DNA of 64,000 nucleotides from JAENVU01 sp031362155 (lineage in GTDB: Bacteria; Actinomycetota; Acidimicrobiia; IMCC26256; JAENVU01): contig JANLRZ010000181.1 of assembly GCA_031362155.1 (NCBI GenBank), positions 7,144-71,143 on the forward strand. The letters are read 5' to 3'. The notes beneath the pieces are model-generated. The model saw only the letters and a list, made by a program, of their open reading frames with translations, searched no databases and was not told the origin of the DNA. Position numbers and translations under genes: made by a program. Numbering within the stretch: position 1 is the first letter of the stretch; every line of letters begins with the position of its first letter. Positions 15,838 through 23,310 of this stretch are shown in pieces.

Positions 15838-17037
15838 CTAGAGGTTCCGCTCAAACTCGATGATCGCGTTGATCTGGGCGCGAGACAGGATTTCGCCGAA
15901 GTGCGGCATCTTGCCGGAGGAGATGCCCCGCACGCCGTAGGCCTTGTTGGTCTCGGCACCGATCGCGACCCAGTCGTACTGCTTGGTCTTGCCGGTTTCG
16001 CCCGGGAACTGGCTCAAGACCGATTCGCCCCGCAGTGATGGTCCGAGCGCGCCACTGCCCGGGGGTTCGGGCATGGGCACGAACCCGTTGGCGGGTTCGA
16101 GGGTGGACCAACCCTTCGTGTGGCAGCGGGCGCACTGGGTGTTGAACAGCAACTCACCCTGGCTCATCTGGGCGACTTGATCGGCGTACTCACGCGAGCG
16201 GCGGATGCCTTCGTTGGCGGCATCGATCTCGCCTTGGTAGAGCGCCTTCTGGGCCGGCGTCTTGGCCTCGGCCAACTTCTTCTCGGCGTCGGCGCGGTTG
16301 GACTGAGCCGTGGCTTCGGATTTGTTGACGAAGTCCTGGTAGTCCTTGATCTTCTTGTCGGCCCGGGCGCGGGCCTGGGCCGGAGTGATCTGGATGCTGC
16401 GGAGGTAGGCGACGATGTCGCTGATGGCCTGATCGTTCTTGGGGCCACCGCCGGCGACGCCCCACGCCGGCATCGGCGTTCCGGGCCGTCCGTATACGAG
16501 GATCTGGCTGACCTGCTCGTACTGGGTCACCGGGTCCTCGGTGTAGCGGTAGAAGATGTCGTTCACCGACGGGACCTGCCACACCTGCTGCACCGGGGTG
16601 GCATTCGGGTCGCCCTGGGCATCCGGCGTCAGCACGAAGTTCGTCGAACCGCCGCCCGCGTCGGTCCCGTGACAGTTCGCGCACAGCAACGACTTGGCCC
16701 CGTCGTAGGCCTCCATGTTCTTGTTTGCGTAGAGCACCGCGCCCCGCTCCACGGCACGTTCTTCGAAGCCCTTGGTCTCCTCGTCCTGGCGGCTCGGCTC
16801 GAGGAGCCAGTACAGCGGCAGCACGATGGCCACGATGGTGGAGAACAACAGCGCCCACCGGAGCACCTTGGTGAGGTGCGCGTCTTCGAGCACGTCGTCG
16901 TCGTAGAAGGGGGTGAGGTTCGCAGCGGGCTTCTCGTCCGGCTCGCGCCGCACCGAGAGCACCTTGGCGCCGATGATCACGACGATCACGAGGACCGCCG
17001 CAATGTTGATGAGGATCAGGAGGGTGCGCAGGGTCAC
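15838..17037 (-). CDS. Membrane-anchored diheme cytochrome c
   Basis: 399 residues with two N-terminal membrane helices (8-27 and 60-79) and two heme c sites: CANCH (119-123, with Met189 of GTPMPAW a likely ligand) and CARCH (302-306, with GKMPHFG). Between the two heme domains lies a stretch of about 75 residues (217-292) that is almost all charged or Ala/Gln and looks like a long helical hairpin or coiled coil. It probably takes electrons from the Rieske protein and passes them to an oxidase. GTG 17037 overlaps the stop of a 16-codon mini-ORF. Confidence 0.9.
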   Translation of the reverse strand: MTLRTLLILINIAAVLVIVVIIGAKVLSVRREPDEKPAANLTPFYDDDVLEDAHLTKVLRWALLFSTIVAIVLPLYWLLEPSRQDEETKGFEERAVERGAVLYANKNMEAYDGAKSLLCANCHGTDAGGGSTNFVLTPDAQGDPNATPVQQVWQVPSVNDIFYRYTEDPVTQYEQVSQILVYGRPGTPMPAWGVAGGGPKNDQAISDIVAYLRSIQITPAQARARADKKIKDYQDFVNKSEATAQSNRADAEKKLAEAKTPAQKALYQGEIDAANEGIRRSREYADQVAQMSQGELLFNTQCARCHTKGWSTLEPANGFVPMPEPPGSGALGPSLRGESVLSQFPGETGKTKQYDWVAIGAETNKAYGVRGISSGKMPHFGEILSRAQINAIIEFERNL

Positions 17038-17084
17038 AGTGGCCTCTTGAGAGTTCCTGGGTAGTCGGACGACGGTGCGGGCAT
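17034..17084 (-). CDS. 16-codon bridging mini-ORF between Rieske and cytochrome c genes
   Basis: The ATG shares one base with the Rieske stop (TGATG), and its stop lies in the GTGA start of the diheme cytochrome c gene. The peptide would be MPAPSSDYPGTLKRPL. It spans the whole 46-base gap, so a ribosome could pass from one gene to the next without a break. No own ribosome binding site was noticed. Role as a coupling leader is inference. Confidence 0.45.
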   Translation of the reverse strand: MPAPSSDYPGTLKRPL

Positions 17085-17935
17085 CACACGCACGGCGGGC
17101 CTTCTGCGCCCTGGCCGGTGGTGTCGGTGCCGATCGGCGGGCCGGTGACGGCCGTGCCGGAGGTGTCGATGGTGATCTTGACGCCGGAGACGGTCACGAC
17201 CCAGTGGTCGAGCCCACGGGGGGCCGGGCCACCGCGCTTCTCGCCGACGCGGCTGTACTTCGAACCGTGGCACGGGCACTCGAACCACTGCGAGGTCTGG
17301 CACCAGGGCACCCGGCAGCCGAGGTGCACACACTTCTGGTAGATCCCGACGATGCCCTGCTCCATGCTCGGCACGATGAGCGCGTACTCGTTGATCTTCT
17401 TGGCCTTGGCAACGTCGGCCTTGGGGTAGGGCTGGAGGTAGGTGCGAGCGGCGGGGACGTAGAACGGTTCCTTCTTGGCGTCCCAGTAGGCCTGGACGTC
17501 GGGGAGGGTGATGCCCGCGTCGATCTTGCCGCCGAATCCGCCGGAGGACTTGGCGTAAAGGAAAGCAATGGCCGAAATCCCGAACGTCCCCACGCTCAGG
17601 GCCATGGTCTGGATGATCGCTCGGTTGAAGAACTGGCGCCGGCTGACCTGGATCTCTTCGTACTCGGCCGGAGTGAACTCGGCGACACCGACCGAACCGC
17701 GGGTGGCAACGCCGCTCGCGCCGGCGCGGGTCTCTTCACCACGGGCTCGCGCGTCGGCGGACGCGTCGTCGCTGACGGCCAGGCCGGTTCCGGCATCGGT
17801 GGCCCTGGTCTCGGCCGTGAGCTTCCCGGTCACGTTGCCGGACGCGTCGGTGCCGCGGCGGCGGGCCGACGCGAAAACCGTCAGCGCCGCGAGGGCGACG
17901 ATGACCGGGATGCCGATGATCAATGCGATGTTCAA
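17084..17935 (-). CDS. Rieske iron-sulfur protein of the b6f-like complex
   Basis: 283 residues. The [2Fe-2S] ligands are in CVHLGC (202-207) and CPCHGS (220-225). A first membrane helix is at residues 4-22. After a disordered stretch comes a twin-arginine-like motif SRRQFFNRA (98-106) and a second helix (108-127). It carries electrons from quinol to the cytochrome c. The start is TTG 17935, with AAGGA at good distance. The soluble tail after the cluster fold is short and ends in GPPCV. Confidence 0.92.
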   Translation of the reverse strand: MNIALIIGIPVIVALAALTVFASARRRGTDASGNVTGKLTAETRATDAGTGLAVSDDASADARARGEETRAGASGVATRGSVGVAEFTPAEYEEIQVSRRQFFNRAIIQTMALSVGTFGISAIAFLYAKSSGGFGGKIDAGITLPDVQAYWDAKKEPFYVPAARTYLQPYPKADVAKAKKINEYALIVPSMEQGIVGIYQKCVHLGCRVPWCQTSQWFECPCHGSKYSRVGEKRGGPAPRGLDHWVVTVSGVKITIDTSGTAVTGPPIGTDTTGQGAEGPPCV

Positions 17936-17945
17936 CGGAGGATCC

Positions 17946-18782
17946 TTAGAGCTCGAAGAAGATGCCGTCGTTCCAGGGGAACACGAAGTTGAACCCCGCG
18001 CCTCGGAAGAACGAACCGATGATCACGAGAACGGCCCAGAACATGAGGAAGATCGTGAAGAGCGAAATCGCGTACTTCCGGTCGTTCGGCTTGTTCGAGG
18101 GGTTGGTGTCCACGTACGGAGCGATGATCAGGAGGAACAAACCCATGCCGGGAACCGTCACCCCGGCCACCATCGGATGGAACATCGTGAGCAGTTCCTG
18201 CAGGCCGAGGAAGTACCACGGCGCCTTCGACGGGTTCGGTGTCTGGTTGACATCGGCGAGGCCGAGCAACGGCGCCCGGACGATGGCGGAGAAGATCAGC
18301 AACATCGCCGTGAGCGCCAACGCGGCCGTGAGTTCGACGACGAGCAGGTGCGGCCAGGTGTGCACCTTGTCCTGGGCCTCGGCGCGAGTTTGCTGAATGG
18401 ATCCCGACTTGACGACGGTCAGCAAGCGCTGGGTGTGACCGCCCGGGCCGGTACCTGTCGGCGCCGCGATCGGCGCTGCCTTGGTCGCCGTTGCCGTCGC
18501 GGTGCTGCCACCCCCGGCGTCCGCGCCACCGGCCATCGCGGCCTTGCGCTTCCGGGCCCGCTCGAGCAGGTGTGCAGGAACGCCGCCCTTGTCTTCGGTG
18601 ATGACGCCTTCGTCCGATGCCGCGCTGGCGGCGACGGGCGCCGTCTCCTCGGCGGGGGCCTCGGCGGGCGTGTCGGCACCAGCGTCCGCGGGCGCGTCGT
18701 CGGCCGCTTCGCCGCCGGGCAGGCCCAAGGCCTTTCGGCGTTCCGCACTGCGATTCAGTAGATGTTCGGGGACTTCAGCCAT
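17946..18782 (-). CDS. Cytochrome b C-terminal subunit (b6f subunit IV-like)
   Basis: 278 residues. The last 140 form three membrane helices like subunit IV of b6f complexes and carry the quinol-oxidation loop, which reads KAPWYFLGLQELL: the usual PEWY/PDWY glutamate or aspartate is Ala188. The first 135 residues are Ala-rich and low-complexity and hold two copies of a short basic motif, VPEHLLNRSAERRKAL (4-19) and VPAHLLERARKRKAAM (68-83). A GGGGAGGG site precedes ATG 18782. With the upstream gene it makes a split cytochrome b. Confidence 0.9.
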   Translation of the reverse strand: MAEVPEHLLNRSAERRKALGLPGGEAADDAPADAGADTPAEAPAEETAPVAASAASDEGVITEDKGGVPAHLLERARKRKAAMAGGADAGGGSTATATATKAAPIAAPTGTGPGGHTQRLLTVVKSGSIQQTRAEAQDKVHTWPHLLVVELTAALALTAMLLIFSAIVRAPLLGLADVNQTPNPSKAPWYFLGLQELLTMFHPMVAGVTVPGMGLFLLIIAPYVDTNPSNKPNDRKYAISLFTIFLMFWAVLVIIGSFFRGAGFNFVFPWNDGIFFEL

Positions 18783-18801
18783 TGGTCAATCCCTCCCCGG
18801 C

Positions 18802-19593
18802 CTAGAGCGGGCCACTGATGCCGCCGTCCTTGCGGACGCGCCAGAAGTGAATCGCCATGAAGATCACGATGATGAACGGGAGCAAGAGCACGTGCAGCGT
18901 GTACCACCGCAGCAAGGTGTCGCCCGAGATCTCCTTCGAGCCCAGGAGCGCGTAGCGCATCTGGCTGCCGAAGACCGGGGTGTAGCCCATCATGTTGGTA
19001 CCGACGGTCACAGCCCAGAGCGCGAGCTGGTCCCACGGGAGCAGGTAGCCCGTGAACGAGAGCATCAGGGTCATGACCAGCAAGATGACGCCGATCACCC
19101 AGTTGAACTCGCGCGGTGCCTTGTACGCGCCGTGATAAAAGACGCGACTCATGTGGAGGAACACGCTGAGCACCATGAGGTGCGCGCCCCAGCGATGCAT
19201 GTTGCGCACCAGCGATCCGAACCACACCGCGGTCTCGAGTTGCTGCACGTTGTTCCAGGCCGCGGCTTCGGTCGGCCGGTAGAAGAACATCAGGAAGATG
19301 CCGGTGACCGTGAGCAGGATGAACAGGAAGAAGGACAGCCCGCCGAGACAGAGCGTGTAGCTGACCTTCACCGCGTGCCGCTTCACCTTCACTGGGTGGA
19401 GGTGGTAGAGCACGCTGTTCATGATCACGTAGGACCGGTTCCTCGGGCTGTCGGTGTAGCCCTTCCGGAAGATCGACCCGGGTCGAATGATCGAGGTGAC
19501 GACTTGCGAGTTGCCGACGCGGTCGCCCATCTCTTTGGCGCGTTCGCCCAGCTTCAAGCCGCCGGACTCGCTGCTCCCGTTGCCGTTCGCCAT
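18802..19593 (-). CDS. Cytochrome b6-like subunit with heme c(i) cysteine
   Basis: 263 residues, four membrane helices. Heme b ligand pairs are spaced as in b6: HRW...FLH with 13 residues between, and HVLL...IHF with 14. Cys82 in YTLCLGGLSF aligns with Cys35 of plastid cytochrome b6, which binds the extra heme c(i). The end, RKDGGISGPL, also matches b6. It oxidises and reduces quinone within a b6f-type complex. The N-terminal 60 residues are an extra cytoplasmic segment. Directly upstream, in the same frame, a TAG separates it from an 18-codon ORF. Confidence 0.93.
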   Translation of the reverse strand: MANGNGSSESGGLKLGERAKEMGDRVGNSQVVTSIIRPGSIFRKGYTDSPRNRSYVIMNSVLYHLHPVKVKRHAVKVSYTLCLGGLSFFLFILLTVTGIFLMFFYRPTEAAAWNNVQQLETAVWFGSLVRNMHRWGAHLMVLSVFLHMSRVFYHGAYKAPREFNWVIGVILLVMTLMLSFTGYLLPWDQLALWAVTVGTNMMGYTPVFGSQMRYALLGSKEISGDTLLRWYTLHVLLLPFIIVIFMAIHFWRVRKDGGISGPL

Positions 19594-19650
19594 CTAGATC
19601 GCTCCGCTCAATCCGCCGCGGGATGTCCGCCGTGGCCGTTCGCTCCCCAT
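19594..19650 (-). CDS. 18-codon mini-ORF in frame with cytochrome b6-like gene
   Basis: ATG 19650 follows a strong AGGAGAGG site, reads 18 codons (MGSERPRRTSRGGLSGAI) and stops at a TAG immediately before, and in frame with, the ATG of the cytochrome b gene. It may be a translated leader, or an N-terminal extension cut by a nonsense codon. It fills the 73-base gap after the ferredoxin gene. Confidence 0.45.
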   Translation of the reverse strand: MGSERPRRTSRGGLSGAI

Positions 19651-19666
19651 GAGCGCCTCTCCTTGC

Positions 19667-20080
19667 CTAGAACCGGACGCCATAGCTGTAGCCGTGGCGG
19701 TTGGTACGGGTATGTGGGTCGCCGGCGGCGCCCTGATCTGCGAGCTTGCCGAGGATGATGACACCGGTCGGGCATCGGTCCACGCAGAGCGCGCAGCGGG
19801 TACACACGTCCTCGTCGACGATGAACGCGACATGGTCGCGAGGATCTTCGCCGGGACGCTCGGTGCCCACCGCCGCATCGATTGCGCCGACGGACACCAT
19901 GTGAATGCATTTCCAGGGACAGATATCGACGCAGCCCTCGCACATGATGCACTCGGCTTGGTCGATGTGAAGGAATTGCTTGGGCTTGACCGACGCGGTC
20001 AGGAAGGACGGGTCGACCTCCTGGAGTACGTAGTCGGTGACGAACTCGGGCATCGCCGGATTCGCGTCGGTCTTCGCCAT
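19667..20080 (-). CDS. 2[4Fe-4S] ferredoxin of the b6f-like operon
   Basis: 137 residues with two cluster motifs: Cys44, 47, 50, 54 (CIMCEGCVDICP) and Cys93, 96, 99, 103 (CTRCALCVDRCP), separated by an insert of about 30 residues. It is soluble and its place between two membrane-subunit genes suggests a docked electron carrier. It could donate to the b6f-like complex or to the 11-subunit complex I encoded 28 kb away; both are inference. Two bases separate it from the upstream gene. Confidence 0.9.
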   Translation of the reverse strand: MAKTDANPAMPEFVTDYVLQEVDPSFLTASVKPKQFLHIDQAECIMCEGCVDICPWKCIHMVSVGAIDAAVGTERPGEDPRDHVAFIVDEDVCTRCALCVDRCPTGVIILGKLADQGAAGDPHTRTNRHGYSYGVRF

Positions 20081-20082
20081 TG

Positions 20083-20580
20083 CTAAGCCTTGGCTTTCAA
20101 GGGTCGACCGAACCGCGAACGGCCCACTGGAACGGGTTCGGACGCGGCGGCCTCGGTGGCGGTCGGGCGCTTCTGCCAGAGCACGAACATCGCGATGGTG
20201 GCCGCAAAGAACGCGACGTAGATGAGGACGACAAGCAGATCACGCACGCCGTGCTGCAGGTCGATCGAGAACGGCCAGTTCCAGCTGTGGTTGAACGGGA
20301 TCTCGGTGGTCGACTTGATCAGGTACCGGTTGGTGGAGAGACCCCAGTACTTGTCCGACACCGTGATGAACTCGTGCGGGACGATCGCGTACATGAGGAG
20401 GAACAGGGCGAACGTGTAGACCGCGCCACCCATTGCTTCGGCCCAGGTCGTGTCACGATCGGGCTTGGGCTGGCGCAGCTTCCAGATCACGATTCCGATC
20501 ATCACGAACGTGATGATGGTGAACCAGATCAGCCGACCGTTGGGTCGGAAGAAGCCCCAGTCAGGCAGCAAGTTGGGCAT
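20083..20580 (-). CDS. Membrane protein, first gene of the b6f-like operon
   Basis: 165 residues from ATG 20580, with three membrane helices (LIWFTIITFVMIGIVIW, VYTFALFLLMYAIVP, LLVVLIYVAFFAATIAMFVLW) and a periplasmic stretch rich in aromatics. I recognise no family. An alternative ATG at 20616, next to GGAGG, would add 12 residues. It is tightly joined to the ferredoxin gene, so a structural or electron-transfer role in the complex is likely. Confidence 0.65.
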   Translation of the reverse strand: MPNLLPDWGFFRPNGRLIWFTIITFVMIGIVIWKLRQPKPDRDTTWAEAMGGAVYTFALFLLMYAIVPHEFITVSDKYWGLSTNRYLIKSTTEIPFNHSWNWPFSIDLQHGVRDLLVVLIYVAFFAATIAMFVLWQKRPTATEAAASEPVPVGRSRFGRPLKAKA

Positions 20581-20665
20581 GGTGCCGCGCGTCTCCTTCT
20601 CGGTTCGGACCGACATCCCCCTCCGATGCCGTACCCGTTCCTCTTCTTCCGGGCGTTTCTCTACC

Positions 20666-20693
20666 ACGCTAGATCGCGGAGGGACACATCCAA
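20666..20693 (-). promoter_or_regulatory. Candidate promoter of the b6f-like operon
   Basis: On the minus strand TTGGAT (20693-20688) and TAGCGT (20671-20666) are separated by 16 bases and lie upstream of the first gene of the operon. The boxes are weak matches; it is the best pair seen in this divergent region. Confidence 0.3.
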
Positions 20694-20775
20694 GGGTTCG
20701 GACGCACACTTCAGGATTTTCTTTGGCATGCGGAAAACGCGGTCGCGTGGTGTGCCTCGAAGGTCTTCGGCGTGG

Positions 20776-20781
20776 GACGAT
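20776..20781 (+). promoter_or_regulatory. Leaderless-type -10 box of the reductase gene
   Basis: GACGAT ends six bases before GTG 20788 with no ribosome binding site between. It is a weak box, supported mainly by the same spacing as at proC, the DUF2786 gene and the deacetylase gene. Confidence 0.3.
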
Positions 20782-20787
20782 GCCGTT

Positions 20788-22104
20788 GTGCCTGCGGCGA
20801 CGTCCTCTGATCGTTCCACCCCCGACCGCGTCGATGTGCTGGTTGTCGGCGCCGGACCCTCGGGTGCGGCCGCGGCCTACTGGCTGGCCGAAGCGGGCCA
20901 CTCGGTGTTGGCCGTCGAGAAGAAGACGTTCCCGCGGGAGAAGACCTGCGGTGATGGGCTGACCCCTCGGGCCGTGCGCCAACTCGTCGACATGGGACTC
21001 GGCGCGCCCCTCGAGGATTTCCACCGCTATGACGGACTGCGCTCGATTGCCCACGGGGTCACCCTGGAGCTGGCCTGGCCCGATCATCCCGATTTTCCGA
21101 ATTATGGCTATGTGGTACGGCGGCGGGATCTCGATCAGATGGTCGCCGACCAGGCGGTCAAGGCCGGCGCGACGGTCTGGCAGGGGTCGGAGGCGATCGA
21201 GCCCCTCATCGAGTCCGGATTGGTCACCGGCGCGGTCATTCACCGAAACGAGTCGGGTACGACCGAGGTGGTGCACGCCAAGTATGTGGTGGTGGCCGAC
21301 GGCGCGAACTCCCGGTTCGGCCGGGCCCTCGGGACCCAGCGGGACCGGACGTATCCCATGGGCATGGCGATTCGCGGCTATTACACCAGTCCGCTCCATG
21401 ATGACCCCTGGATCGAGTCGCATCTGGACCTGCGCGACCGCGACGGCAACCACATGCCGGGCTACGGGTGGATCTTTCCGGTCGGCGACGGGACCGTGAA
21501 TGTCGGTGCCGGGCTGCTCGACACGTTCACCGGGTTCAAAGCGGTCAACACCTCCCGGTTGATGGAGGCCTTCGTCGCTATGACCCCGGAACGGTGGGGC
21601 ATCACCCCGGAAACGTCATGTGGTCCGGCCACGGGCGGGCGGCTCCCCACCGGCGGTTCGGTCGTCCCGAAGGTCGGCCCGACCTGGATCGTGGCCGGCG
21701 ATGCCGCCGGATCGATCAACCCGTTCAACGGCGAAGGCATCGCGTATGCCTACGAGACGGGCCGGATGGTCGCGGAGACGGTCGGCGAGGCGCTGCTCAC
21801 CGGTGACGGGTTGGCCCTCGCTCGGTACCCGGACCGGCTCGAGGAGGTCTACGGGCTGTATTTCAAGGTGGCCCGGACGTTCGTGAGCATCATCGGGAAC
21901 CCGGCCATCATGCGCGAACTCACGCGCGTGGGCATGCACTCGCGGAGCCTGATGGAGTGGGTGCTGCGGATCATGGCCAATCTGCTCCGACCCGACGAAA
22001 TCGGACCCGCCGAGGCGGCCTACGCTGCGGTGGAACTCCTCGTACGAGCGTTGCCGGACCCGAGCGGTCCGCGCGCTTTGGGGGTTAGGGAACTAGCGGG
22101 TTGA
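20788..22104 (+). CDS. Geranylgeranyl/menaquinone reductase family flavoprotein
   Basis: 438 residues. The FAD motif VVGAGPSGAAAAYWLAEAG, the family signature CGDGLTPRAV, the PNYGYVVRRRDLDQ stretch and the second FAD motif GDAAGSINPFNGEGI place it in the geranylgeranyl reductase family. In mycobacteria a member (MenJ) saturates one isoprene of menaquinone. Its position divergent from the quinol:cytochrome c reductase operon makes a menaquinone-tail reductase plausible; archaeal-type lipid or other prenyl reduction is the alternative. GTG 20788 is the start closest to the homology; longer frames exist upstream. Confidence 0.85.
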   Translation: MPAATSSDRSTPDRVDVLVVGAGPSGAAAAYWLAEAGHSVLAVEKKTFPREKTCGDGLTPRAVRQLVDMGLGAPLEDFHRYDGLRSIAHGVTLELAWPDHPDFPNYGYVVRRRDLDQMVADQAVKAGATVWQGSEAIEPLIESGLVTGAVIHRNESGTTEVVHAKYVVVADGANSRFGRALGTQRDRTYPMGMAIRGYYTSPLHDDPWIESHLDLRDRDGNHMPGYGWIFPVGDGTVNVGAGLLDTFTGFKAVNTSRLMEAFVAMTPERWGITPETSCGPATGGRLPTGGSVVPKVGPTWIVAGDAAGSINPFNGEGIAYAYETGRMVAETVGEALLTGDGLALARYPDRLEEVYGLYFKVARTFVSIIGNPAIMRELTRVGMHSRSLMEWVLRIMANLLRPDEIGPAEAAYAAVELLVRALPDPSGPRALGVRELAG

Positions 22105-22116
22105 TCCGATACGCGG

Positions 22117-23274
22117 GTGATGGTGGCAATGAATGCTGATCAGTCGCTGCCCGATATTGGTCGCCTGATTCTGGTCAATGAGAACCTCGGCGGCCACGCC
22201 ACCATGCACCTGAACATCTACCGGGCGCTGGCCGAACACCCCGAGCTCGACGTGGTGGCCATCGACGTTCCACCGCGCACGCTGGCTCGCCGCATCGTCG
22301 GAATCAAGATTCCCGGCCTCGCGCAGATCGATGGCGACCTCGCCTCGGTGCGGGCCCAGTTGGCACTGTCGTCGACGGCGCGTTCGATGTTGCGACGCGC
22401 GATTGCGGCGGGACCGGTCGGCGCGATTCACGTCTACTCCCAGCACGCCGCGCTGCGCTCTGTTGCGGAACTCCGCGCCCACCCGTCGGTGGTGTCGACG
22501 GACGGGTCGGCCGCGCAGAATGCGGTGCAGTTGCCCTTCCGTCATCCCGGACCGGGCACTCCGATGGCTGCTCGCGCCGGTGAGTATTTCGAGGCGAAGG
22601 TGTTCGATGCCGCGACGATCGTGGTCGCACAATCGGAGTGGTGTGCAGCCGCCATCCGCGACCGATACGACCTGGGCGCGGATCGGTTGCGAGTGATCCC
22701 CTTCGGGATCATCCCGCCGGATCCGGTCGACGTCACGCCCAATGAGGATGGCCTCCCCGAGATCACGTTCACCGGAAACTCGATGGAGCGCAAAGGTGGA
22801 TGGGCCCTCCTGCGTGCTTTCCGGTCGCGGTTGCGGGGTCGGTGCATTCTCAACCTCGTGACGCCCGAAGCGGTTGATCCGGAGCCGGGCGTGCGCGTCT
22901 TCTCCGACGTCCGACCCGGTGACCGACGCCTGGTCGAGATGCTGGCGCGCTCGGCGGTCTTCGCGCTGCCGAGTGAGATCGACAAGTCGCCGTACTCCGT
23001 ACTCGAGGCGATGTTCGCAGGCCTTCCCGTCGTGTCGACCCCCGTCGGCGGAATCCCCGAGATGGTGATCGACGGTGAGAACGGACTGCTCGTTCCTCCG
23101 GGGGACGACGTCGCGATCGGAACCGCGATCGAGCAGATCCTGGAGGACAACGTGCTGCGGGCGCGCATGGGTCGGGCGTCGCGCGAACGGGCGTACGCGC
23201 GTTTCGATGCGCGGCACACCACTGCGGATCTCGTGCGAGTGATTGCCGAGGCGCAGGAACGGCACGCGAGCTGA
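22117..23274 (+). CDS. Glycosyltransferase, family GT4
   Basis: 385 residues with the GT4 C-terminal motif SEIDKSPYSVLEAMFAGLPV followed by GGIPEMVIDGENGLLVPPGD. The N-terminal acceptor domain (NENLGGHATMHLNIYRALAEHP) is not one I recognise. The enzyme transfers a sugar from a nucleotide donor to an unknown acceptor, probably a lipid or wall component. GTG 22117, ATG 22120 and ATG 22129 are all possible starts. It follows the reductase gene on the same strand by 12 bases. Confidence 0.8.
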   Translation: MMVAMNADQSLPDIGRLILVNENLGGHATMHLNIYRALAEHPELDVVAIDVPPRTLARRIVGIKIPGLAQIDGDLASVRAQLALSSTARSMLRRAIAAGPVGAIHVYSQHAALRSVAELRAHPSVVSTDGSAAQNAVQLPFRHPGPGTPMAARAGEYFEAKVFDAATIVVAQSEWCAAAIRDRYDLGADRLRVIPFGIIPPDPVDVTPNEDGLPEITFTGNSMERKGGWALLRAFRSRLRGRCILNLVTPEAVDPEPGVRVFSDVRPGDRRLVEMLARSAVFALPSEIDKSPYSVLEAMFAGLPVVSTPVGGIPEMVIDGENGLLVPPGDDVAIGTAIEQILEDNVLRARMGRASRERAYARFDARHTTADLVRVIAEAQERHAS

Positions 23275-23310
23275 CCACCGGCGCGTGGTCGCCGGCCGGC
23301 CGGCTCCGCG

